Origin: Actinomycetota bacterium
GTDB lineage: Bacteria > Actinomycetota > Actinomycetes > S36-B12 > UBA10799
Assembly: GCA_003452655.1 (NCBI GenBank)
Contig: DMNR01000197.1
Coordinates: forward strand, 354 to 5,465
Reading direction: 5' to 3'
Length of the DNA: 5,112 nt
Below, one piece after another: positions 1-5,112 of this stretch (the stretch's first letter is position 1; each line of letters opens with the position of its first letter). The notes under the pieces are model-generated. The model saw only the letters and a list, made by a program, of their open reading frames with translations, ran no database searches and was not told the DNA's origin. The translations under genes and the position numbers were made by a program.

Positions 1-1745
1 ATCCACTGACGAACGTTCGGGATCGTCATGAACCCTTCTGCTGCCGCCGAAGCAATTCCCACCCGTGGCAGGTCGCCGGTGTTCTCGAACATGAGGTAGC
101 GCGGGACCCAATCGGGGTCATATTTCGCGTTTGACCGATACAACGACTCGAGCTGGAACCACCTCGACGCAAAGACCAGGAATCCCCTGGTTGCGCGGAT
201 GACGGGTCCTGCGCCGATGCGTTCACCTTCGGCGAAGATCCCGCGCATCACAGCGAAGTTGAGCGAGACCTTGTCGGCACCGATACTCGGACCGGCGGCA
301 ACCAAGCTGGCGACCATGAACTCCATAACGCCGTTGTCGGAGTCGCGGGACCGGCGCATCAGATCCAGCGACAGGCCCTTCTCCCCCCAGGGCGAGAACG
401 ACAAGAGTGCCTCGCGGTTGCCCTCACTGTCGAAGGCTTCGACGAGAACACACCGTCCGTCGAGTGGGTCACCGAGACGCCCGAGTGCCATCGAGAAGCC
501 GCGCTCGTTGTCGGTGTCTCGCCAACGATCGGCATCGGCGATCGCACTGGCCATCTCATCGTCAGGGATCTCCGCGTGCCGACGGACCTTGGCCGTGTAC
601 CCCGCGCGTTCGATCCGGTTGACGGCTTGGCGCACGACGCGCATGTGCCGACCGTCCAACTGAAAGTCGCGGAACCGCAAGATCGCCTCGTCGCCGAGTG
701 CGACAGCTCCCAAGCCCGCGCGTTGGTAAGCCTCAGCTCCCTCAAGACTGGCACCCATCACCGCGGGGGCCCACGCGTGACGGTGAGCCTCCTCCAGCCA
801 CACCTCAATCGCAGACTGCCACGCCTCCGGATCTCCAACTGGATCCGCGCTAGCGAGACTCACGCCAAATACGACCCGATAGGTCACGACCGCCCGCCCA
901 GTCGGTGACCAGTCAGCAGACTTGTCACGACGGGTTGCGAAATAGCCCAAAGAGTCGCGCTCGCCGTAGTCTCGCAAGATCGTGCGGATCGCTACTTCGT
1001 CGTCTGCCGAAAGCAGCAAATCCTTGCGACGCGAACGGAAGAAGACGTAGGCGGTCGCAATAAAGGTCAGGGCTGCCAGCAGGGACAGGGTGAAGGTGAC
1101 TTCACGTGGCGGTTCCAGCACCTCCTGATATCCCGGATCTTGTCCGAGCACACCAAGGAACTGGCTAGCGGCGTAACTAATTCGCTGCGGCCGAAACGAG
1201 TCGTCAGCAAAAACGCTGATCATCGCCGCACCGACGGACACCGTCACGATCATGCCCACGAAGAACGTCAGAATCGCCCGCCAGCCATTCCCCTTCTGCG
1301 AGATCGCGAAGAACTCCCGTCGACATAGCAGCAACAGGCCGATCACTGTCGCATCGATTGCCAGTGGCGTGAGGATCGTCGGGTACGCCGAGGGGAAGAA
1401 CGCCCAGGCAGCAAGCAAGAGCGCAAATTCACCACACTCAAGAACAAACAGCAGTCCCCAGGCGGCACGCTTTCGCTTGCCAAGCGCGCTTGCCAAGATC
1501 ACCATGAGGACAGCCCACGCCAGGTTCGGAGGCGCCGCGAGGAAGAACAGGTCGACGGCTCCGCGCAGCCAGCCCAGCGGTCGGCGAAGCCCAGGAATCA
1601 GGGCGGTAATGAAGCTGAGAAGTGCAACGCCGTAGCAAATCCAGGACAGGATCCGCGGAACCCGAGCTTCCCAACCGTCGCCCGGAACGTATCGGCGATC
1701 GATGTGGCCGCGAGGTTGCGTCGGCATCAGGGCTGTCTGCGTCAC
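1..1745 (-). CDS. lysX: LysX/MprF-like lysyl-phosphatidylglycerol synthase, N-terminal membrane and transferase part (3' end outside window)
   Basis: The family transfers lysine from lysyl-tRNA to phosphatidylglycerol, lowering the negative charge of the membrane and raising resistance to cationic peptides. The reading frame is open from the stop shared with the upstream gene's end (1809-1811) to the left edge. Counting from the ATG at 1727, about 575 residues are visible. Residues 26-47, 68-83, 88-110, 118-135, 151-173 and 211-230 are hydrophobic membrane segments. The cytosolic transferase domain (DUF2156, LPG_synthase_C) follows. It has GYFATRRDKS at 261-270, WRDT at 402-405, ERGFSMALGRLGDP from 408, SLDLMRR at 453-459, SLNFAV from 488 and SRWFQLESLYRSNAKYDPDW from 521. 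These blocks are collinear with the first half of M. tuberculosis LysX as I recall it. Mycobacterial LysX continues into a lysyl-tRNA synthetase domain, and whether this protein does is not visible. The start is uncertain: GTG 1745 or ATG 1727, neither with a good ribosome binding site. The family call is firm, but the bifunctional lysX name is provisional. Confidence 0.88.
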   Translation of the reverse strand, partial: MTQTALMPTQPRGHIDRRYVPGDGWEARVPRILSWICYGVALLSFITALIPGLRRPLGWLRGAVDLFFLAAPPNLAWAVLMVILASALGKRKRAAWGLLFVLECGEFALLLAAWAFFPSAYPTILTPLAIDATVIGLLLLCRREFFAISQKGNGWRAILTFFVGMIVTVSVGAAMISVFADDSFRPQRISYAASQFLGVLGQDPGYQEVLEPPREVTFTLSLLAALTFIATAYVFFRSRRKDLLLSADDEVAIRTILRDYGERDSLGYFATRRDKSADWSPTGRAVVTYRVVFGVSLASADPVGDPEAWQSAIEVWLEEAHRHAWAPAVMGASLEGAEAYQRAGLGAVALGDEAILRFRDFQLDGRHMRVVRQAVNRIERAGYTAKVRRHAEIPDDEMASAIADADRWRDTDNERGFSMALGRLGDPLDGRCVLVEAFDSEGNREALLSFSPWGEKGLSLDLMRRSRDSDNGVMEFMVASLVAAGPSIGADKVSLNFAVMRGIFAEGERIGAGPVIRATRGFLVFASRWFQLESLYRSNAKYDPDWVPRYLMFENTGDLPRVGIASAAAEGFMTIPNVRQW

Positions 1746-1762
1746 GGGGCGAAGCTTGTCAT
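1742..1762 (-). promoter_or_regulatory. possible 6-codon leader ORF (MTSFAP) overlapping the lysX start
   Basis: In the gap between the acetoacetyl-CoA synthetase and lysX, a minus-strand ATG at 1762-1760 opens a six-codon frame encoding MTSFAP and ending in TGA at 1744-1742. A GAGGG motif lies 7 bases before this ATG. The stop overlaps the candidate lysX GTG start (1745-1743) as GTGA, an arrangement typical of translational coupling. Neither lysX start candidate has its own Shine-Dalgarno sequence, so the leader could deliver ribosomes. A 5-bp GGGGC/GCCCC stem (1746-1750 with 1763-1767) encloses the little ORF. This is an inference from layout only, and such short frames also arise by chance. 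Confidence 0.2.
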
Positions 1763-1808
1763 GCCCCGACCCTCGGTCGCATCGGCAATCTCGGCTGGGT
1801 CGATGCCA

Positions 1809-3848
1809 TTAGCTGGACAGCTCCGCCAAGTTCTCAAAAAGCAGCAGGGACTCGGGGTTGGCAAGCGCCTCAGAATTGCGCACGACTCGGCCATTGATGA
1901 CATCAGCGACGGCCAGTTCGGCGAGCTTCCCGGAGCGAGTTCGGGGCAGGTCATCAACAGCGACCAACCGGCTTGGCACGTGGCGCGGCGAGCAGTTGTC
2001 TCTGAGCCGGATCTTGATCTCACCGACTAGCTCTTCGGTGAGGGTCTGGCCCTGCATGAGCCGCACGAACAGAACGATTCGGGTGTCGTCGTCCCATGCT
2101 TGCCCAACCGCGAGCGATTCCTGGACCTGCGGAAGTTGATCGACCTGACGGTATATCTCAGCCGTGCCAATCCGAACGCCGCCGGCGTTGAGCGTGGCGT
2201 CAGATCGGCCATGGATCACGATGCCGCCGTGATCGGTCCAGGACGCGAAGTCTCCCTGCGCCCACACTCCCTCGAAGCGCTCGAAGTACGCGGCGTTGTA
2301 CCGGTCTCCAGTCGGGTCGTCCCAAAAGCCAAGCGGCATCGACGGGAACGCCATGGTGCACACCAACTCTCCGCGCTCCTGTGGATCGTCCTTCAAGCTG
2401 CGGCCTTGGGCGTCCCAGACATCGACTGCCACTCCCAGAGCTGGCCCTTGAATCTGACCCGCGTACACCGGACGTGTTGGGTCGCCGAGGACCAAGGAAC
2501 CACAAAGATCCGTGCCGCCTGAGATCGACGCGAGATGAACGTCGGACTTGATCTTCTCGTATACGAACTCGAATCCTTCGACCGAAAGCGGCGAGCCCGT
2601 TGAACAAATCGTTCGAAGTTCGGACAGGTCGTGGCTCGCTGCGGGGTGTGCTGCGCCCTTGAGACTGGCGTCAAGGAACTTCGCACTCGTCCCGAATAGC
2701 GTCACGCGCTCCTGTTCGGCCAGGTCCCACATCACATCACGGTCGGGATGGAATGGTGAACCGTCGTACAAGACGATGGTTGCTCCGCTGGCGAGCGCGC
2801 TCGCTAGCCAGTTCCACATCATCCAACCGCACGTCGTGAAGTAAAAGACTCGATCACCCGGGCGGATATCGCAGTGCAACTGCTGCTCAACCAAGTGCTT
2901 GACCAAGAGTCCGCCAGCGCGATGAACGATGCACTTTGGCACCCCAGTGGTCCCCGATGAATACAGGATGTACAGGGGATGGTCGAAGGGGTAGAGGGCA
3001 TCTGGGTCAATTGCAACCCCGCCCGCTGCCGCCCGTCGCCCCGCTTCAACAGCCTGCTCGAACGTCACAATCGGCAGACCCGGGTTACCTTCCCGGACGT
3101 GCCCGAGGCCCGGTTGCGCGTCCAGTTCACCGTGCACGATGACAGCCTCAAGCGATGGCAGACCCGCGACAACCTCCGCCAGTCGGTCCAGGCGAGTGTG
3201 GCGACGGTTCGCGTACACGTACCCATCAGCCGCAATCAACACTGTTGGCCTCACCTGACCGAAGCGGTCGAGTACACCGGCAACACCGAAGTCTGGACTC
3301 GTCGAAGTGAAGGTTGCACCCAGAATCGACGTTGCGACCATCGCCACGATCGTCTCTGGGACATTGGGCATCCAGGCCGCGACTCGGTCCTGAGGCCCGA
3401 CACCGGCCCCTTTGAGGAACGTGGCCAAGGCGAGCGAATCCTCCGCCAGTTGTTGCCACGTCACAACCCGACGTTCTCCATCCTCCCGACGGAAGATGAT
3501 CGCTTCTTCGTTGGCGCCTTGACGATCGCCACCCGACAGTATGTTCTGCCCATAACTCAGCAGTGCAGCCGGGAAGAATCGTGCAGACCGCATGTCCTTG
3601 TCTGCCGGGGGGAGGACGTACGCCGGACCGTCACCGCGGTCGCCAACGACACCGCACTCGCCCCAAATCACATCCCAAAAGTCGCCTGGATGTTCGAGAC
3701 TGAAGTCGTACAGGGCTCGCGAATCGGTCAACGGCAGGCCCGTGACTTCGGCGATATCTCGACGAACTCGATCGATTGCCGTCGCCGCGATCTGCTCTTC
3801 CCGCGGGGTCCACAGCGGGTTCTCAACAGTGTTGTCAGTGTCGTTCAC
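1809..3848 (-). CDS. aacS: acetoacetyl-CoA synthetase (acetoacetate--CoA ligase)
   Basis: This cytosolic enzyme of the ANL adenylate-forming superfamily activates acetoacetate with ATP and CoA to acetoacetyl-CoA, AMP and pyrophosphate. That feeds ketone-body carbon into thiolase reactions, polyester or isoprenoid supply. The 679 residues match the usual family length of about 650-680. The N-terminal ACAS-like region (about 45-100) contains WDVIWGECGV and FFPAALLSYGQNIL. Motifs in order are the P-loop YSSGTTGVPK (296-305), SISGGTDLCG (441-450), QGDFASW with D533, the hinge HGRSDATLNAGGVRIG (546-561) and RTRSGK with the catalytic lysine K641. The C-terminal stretch NGRVVRNSEALANPESL, the SISGGTD context and PVYAGQIQ are characteristic of acetoacetyl-CoA rather than acetyl-CoA synthetases. 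The start is GTG at 3848, with AGGA 9 bases upstream inside the last codons of the DUF2510 gene, 6 bp away. That suggests translational coupling and cotranscription. The usual TLSGK is RTRSGK here, a mild variation. The substrate call is by similarity to remembered family sequences. Confidence 0.93.
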   Translation of the reverse strand: MNDTDNTVENPLWTPREEQIAATAIDRVRRDIAEVTGLPLTDSRALYDFSLEHPGDFWDVIWGECGVVGDRGDGPAYVLPPADKDMRSARFFPAALLSYGQNILSGGDRQGANEEAIIFRREDGERRVVTWQQLAEDSLALATFLKGAGVGPQDRVAAWMPNVPETIVAMVATSILGATFTSTSPDFGVAGVLDRFGQVRPTVLIAADGYVYANRRHTRLDRLAEVVAGLPSLEAVIVHGELDAQPGLGHVREGNPGLPIVTFEQAVEAGRRAAAGGVAIDPDALYPFDHPLYILYSSGTTGVPKCIVHRAGGLLVKHLVEQQLHCDIRPGDRVFYFTTCGWMMWNWLASALASGATIVLYDGSPFHPDRDVMWDLAEQERVTLFGTSAKFLDASLKGAAHPAASHDLSELRTICSTGSPLSVEGFEFVYEKIKSDVHLASISGGTDLCGSLVLGDPTRPVYAGQIQGPALGVAVDVWDAQGRSLKDDPQERGELVCTMAFPSMPLGFWDDPTGDRYNAAYFERFEGVWAQGDFASWTDHGGIVIHGRSDATLNAGGVRIGTAEIYRQVDQLPQVQESLAVGQAWDDDTRIVLFVRLMQGQTLTEELVGEIKIRLRDNCSPRHVPSRLVAVDDLPRTRSGKLAELAVADVINGRVVRNSEALANPESLLLFENLAELSS

Positions 3849-3854
3849 AAGGCA

Positions 3855-4694
3855 TCATCCTGCCGGAGGGGCCGCGGGAGCGACCGGCGCGTCCTTGGTT
3901 ACTGCGGAAGTTGCCCCCGACAACTCGCTGGCTTGTTTGGATAGTTGTGCCTTCTGCTCGACACTCAGGCCCCCGGGTTGAGCTAGCCCCGCATTGACCA
4001 ATTCGGTTCCGCCGGTCATCGCGGCTTGGAAAGAATTGATGAAGACCGCGTACGCAGCCGGTCCTTGCCCGGCATTCACTGCTGCCAGACAAGCCGCCCC
4101 ACTGTTGGCCATCAGGTCTCCTGTGACGGGTCCAATGGAGGCAAGGAATCCAGCGGTGTCCGCTAAGTCAGCGCCCGCGGCAACTGACTGCAACTGCGTC
4201 GCAAGCTGGGTGGACGTTCCGTCTGCCGTCAATGCCGACACCACATCGGTGCATGAGCCTGGAACGGCTCCGTCCGCCGGAGAAACTGGGGCGGCGCCAA
4301 GTGGGTCTGTGGTTTGCAGGCTGGCCGCCGCACTTGATTGCTGCCGCTGCCACAGATACCAACCAACACTGCCTGCAACCAGCATGACCAGCAACACCAC
4401 CACAATCGCTCCGGTTCGGCGGCGCCGATTTCGCACGGGAGAACCGGTAGGCGGCGGCACCTCGCTCGGCGGCGTCTCGGCCACAGAATCGCTCGGCGGG
4501 GCCTTGGTCGGCGAACCGGTCGGCAATTCCGTACGTACCGAAAGTGTCGCCGCGGAGGGCGCTTCTGTCAGCACCGGACGGCTCGGCATCGGCTGCGTGT
4601 GCTCGCTCCACTGCGTCCCGTTCCACCATCGAAGCAACTGCGAATCGGACGGGTCCACGTACCAACCCGGTGTCGGCCTGACCGTGTGACTCAT
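3855..4694 (-). CDS. DUF2510 single-pass membrane protein of unknown function
   Basis: The 279-residue protein has an N-terminal DUF2510 domain at about 8-33, with the signature PGWYVDPSDSQLLRWWNGTQW. This is a short tryptophan-rich module found at the cytosolic end of many actinobacterial membrane proteins, with no established function. A Pro/Ser/Thr-rich linker (about 36-86) follows, then the basic stop-transfer cluster RNRRRR (88-93) and one membrane segment at about 94-113. The positive-inside rule puts DUF2510 in the cytoplasm and residues 114-279 outside. The outer domain is alanine-rich and probably helical, and carries the protein's only two cysteines, C148 and C202, which could pair as a disulfide. 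The tail ends in Ala/Pro-rich sequence. I do not recognise the outer domain. The start at 4694 is chosen because GAGGAG lies 7 bases upstream. The in-frame GTG at 4736 overlaps the predicted promoter and would add 14 residues unlike the domain's usual N-terminus. It is the first gene of a likely operon with aacS. Confidence 0.85.
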   Translation of the reverse strand: MSHTVRPTPGWYVDPSDSQLLRWWNGTQWSEHTQPMPSRPVLTEAPSAATLSVRTELPTGSPTKAPPSDSVAETPPSEVPPPTGSPVRNRRRRTGAIVVVLLVMLVAGSVGWYLWQRQQSSAAASLQTTDPLGAAPVSPADGAVPGSCTDVVSALTADGTSTQLATQLQSVAAGADLADTAGFLASIGPVTGDLMANSGAACLAAVNAGQGPAAYAVFINSFQAAMTGGTELVNAGLAQPGGLSVEQKAQLSKQASELSGATSAVTKDAPVAPAAPPAG

Positions 4695-4699
4695 CGCGG

Positions 4700-4707
4700 T
4701 ACTCCTC
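4700..4707 (-). promoter_or_regulatory. strong ribosome binding site that decides the DUF2510 start
   Basis: On the minus strand the sequence before ATG 4694 reads TTGAGGAGTACCGCG. GAGGAG lies 7 bases upstream, a near-ideal Shine-Dalgarno sequence and spacing. This favours 4694 over the upstream in-frame GTG at 4736. Confidence 0.8.
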
Positions 4708-4734
4708 AACCCTGCATATTGGTGGTTGCGTAGC

Positions 4735-4762
4735 ACCGTAAATGAGGTAACCCCTTTGCCAA
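4735..4762 (-). promoter_or_regulatory. candidate sigma70-type promoter of the DUF2510-aacS-lysX operon
   Basis: On the minus strand TTGGCA (4762-4757) and TACGGT (4740-4735) are separated by 16 bases. They match the TTGACA consensus at five of six positions and the actinobacterial TANNNT -10 pattern. Initiation would fall near 4728, leaving a leader of about 35 bases before ATG 4694 with its ribosome binding site. This is a match by eye with no experimental support. It also explains why the upstream GTG at 4736 should not be used as a start. Confidence 0.4.
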
Positions 4763-4768
4763 AGCCGC

Positions 4769-4782
4769 CGCGCTCTAGCGCG
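4769..4782. repeat. GC-rich palindrome CGCGCT-CT-AGCGCG
   Basis: Two perfect 6-bp arms are separated by 2 bp, just upstream of the candidate -35 of the leftward operon and before the possible rightward -10. The position suits a regulator-binding site acting on either or both divergent promoters. I do not recognise it as the site of a particular family. GC-rich palindromes of this size do occur by chance, so confidence in function is low even though the repeat itself is plain. Confidence 0.35.
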
Positions 4783-4844
4783 CAAACGACATGATCAACT
4801 CGCTACGATCCGCACCTAGTAACCGCGCGTCGGGTCGTGGTGCT

Positions 4845-4872
4845 TTCAGGAACACCAAAAAGTGTCCCTGAA
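4845..4872. repeat. 11-bp-arm inverted repeat upstream of the sugar transporter
   Basis: TTCAGGAACAC (4845-4855) and GTGTCCCTGAA (4862-4872) are inverted copies with 10 of 11 positions matching (A4851 faces C4866) around the 6-base spacer CAAAAA. The right arm ends 5 bases before GAGGAGG, the transporter's Shine-Dalgarno sequence. It could be a dimeric repressor operator, as is common before sugar-transport genes, or an mRNA hairpin beside the ribosome binding site. No uridine tract follows it, so it is not a typical intrinsic terminator. The choice between DNA and RNA function cannot be made from sequence alone. Confidence 0.6.
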
Positions 4873-4877
4873 TCAAC

Positions 4878-4884
4878 GAGGAGG
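4878..4884 (+). promoter_or_regulatory. strong ribosome binding site of the sugar transporter
   Basis: GAGGAGG lies 9 bases before ATG 4894, which fixes this start over the in-frame TTG at 4888. The inverted repeat ends only 5 bases upstream, so folding of that hairpin, or a protein bound to it, could affect ribosome access. Confidence 0.75.
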
Positions 4885-4893
4885 CACTTGGTC

Positions 4894-5112
4894 ATGGTTG
4901 CACCAACCACCAGAGAGACTGGGCCAGTCGTAGTAGAGAAGGTACACACCGGCAAAGTCGTCGGTATCTCTATCATCGCTGCGCTCGGTGGATTCTTGTT
5001 TGGCTACGACAGCTCCGTAATTAACGGTGCTAACAAAGCCGTGTTCTATCAATTCCAAATTGAGAACACCTCACTTCAGGGATTCGTCGTAGCCATCGCG
5101 CTACTCGGCTCC
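4894..5112 (+). CDS. MFS sugar-porter family transporter, N-terminal fragment (3' end outside window)
   Basis: Seventy-three residues are visible before the right edge. A cytosolic N-terminus of about 20 residues leads into membrane helix 1 (about 22-44), with GGFLFGYDSSVINGA at 32-46. The FGYD..VI.GA pattern, including D39, is the helix 1 signature of the sugar porter family (XylE, GalP and GLUT relatives), which carry monosaccharides across the cytoplasmic membrane, often with protons. A second helix begins near residue 62. The remaining ten or so helices and the substrate-binding residues lie outside, so the sugar cannot be named. The gene is transcribed away from the aacS operon and has its own strong ribosome binding site. 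GC content over 4921-5100 is 91 of 180 bases, against 119 of 180 in three sampled lines of the neighbouring genes. This may reflect high expression, recent acquisition or local variation. Confidence 0.85.
   Translation, partial: MVAPTTRETGPVVVEKVHTGKVVGISIIAALGGFLFGYDSSVINGANKAVFYQFQIENTSLQGFVVAIALLGS

Larger units (their letters stand above)
4695..4893. other. divergent intergenic region
   Basis: These 199 bp separate the leftward operon from the rightward transporter gene and must hold both sets of start signals. Visible elements are the candidate leftward promoter, a GC-rich palindrome (4769-4782) and a long inverted repeat (4845-4872). For the rightward gene TACGAT at 4804-4809 fits a -10 element, but I find no convincing -35 at 16-18 bases. 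If it is used, transcription would begin near 4816 and the inverted repeat would lie in the mRNA leader. No tRNA, small ORF with a good ribosome binding site, or uridine-tailed terminator is visible. Confidence 0.7.

Noticed and set aside
199..908. Several plus- and minus-strand frames of 71-154 codons over lysX
   Set aside because: The minus-strand frame running the full length to the left edge carries the conserved LysX blocks. The others are serine/arginine-rich shadows.
1746..1767. GGGGC/GCCCC stem-loop as a transcription terminator between aacS and lysX
   Set aside because: The stem is only 5 bp with a 12-base loop and no T-tract follows.
1809..3848. Acetyl-CoA or propionyl-CoA synthetase as identity of the ligase
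   Set aside because: The C-terminal NG..V.N..ALANPESL block and SISGGTD context fit acetoacetyl-CoA synthetases.
2979..3944. 321-codon open frame on the plus strand opposite aacS
   Set aside because: It lies wholly antisense to a gene with all adenylate-forming motifs intact, and the translation is arginine-rich with no recognisable domain. High GC leaves antisense frames open.
3994..4689. 231-codon plus-strand frame opposite the DUF2510 gene
   Set aside because: Its length follows from the alanine/proline-rich codons of the real gene on the other strand. No family resemblance and no ribosome binding site were seen.
4695..4736. Upstream GTG (4736) as start of the DUF2510 protein
   Set aside because: It has no ribosome binding site, overlaps the candidate -10, and adds residues before the usual DUF2510 start. 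ATG 4694 has GAGGAG at ideal spacing.
4845..4872. Inverted repeat as an intrinsic terminator or insertion-sequence end
   Set aside because: No T-run follows on either strand, no transposase gene or flanking target duplication is present, and it sits directly before a start codon.

Overview
The window looks like a moderately high-GC actinobacterial chromosome segment. Sampled minus-strand genes run at about 66% GC. Two gene types point to Actinomycetota: a membrane protein with an N-terminal DUF2510 domain, which is largely confined to that phylum, and a LysX-type lysyl-phosphatidylglycerol synthase that is collinear with the N-terminal half of mycobacterial LysX. I cannot assign a genus. No mobile element, CRISPR array, tRNA or rRNA is visible.

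Layout: three genes are read leftwards and one partial gene is read rightwards. From right to left on the minus strand they are a 279-residue DUF2510 membrane protein (3855-4694), a 679-residue acetoacetyl-CoA synthetase (1809-3848), and a LysX/MprF-like gene that starts at 1745 or 1727 and runs off the left edge. The first two genes are 6 bp apart, and the Shine-Dalgarno sequence of the synthetase lies in the last codons of the DUF2510 gene. The lysX-like gene follows after 63-81 bp with no visible terminator, so one leftward operon is plausible. On the plus strand, a sugar-porter MFS transporter begins at 4894 and is cut by the right edge after 73 codons.

The 199-bp divergent intergenic region (4695-4893) is the most structured non-coding part. 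It holds a plausible promoter for the leftward operon, a GC-rich 14-bp palindrome, and an 11-bp-arm inverted repeat immediately upstream of the transporter's ribosome binding site. The transporter start is clearly less GC-rich (about 51%) than its neighbours.

Functionally, the synthetase activates acetoacetate to acetoacetyl-CoA in the cytoplasm, the lysX product would add lysine to phosphatidylglycerol in the membrane, and the DUF2510 protein is a single-pass envelope protein of unknown role. I see no established pathway joining the three, so the operon says little about shared function. The region is mostly ordinary. The points worth a second look are the inverted repeat, a possible 6-codon leader ORF overlapping the lysX start, and whether a lysyl-tRNA synthetase domain follows beyond the left edge.
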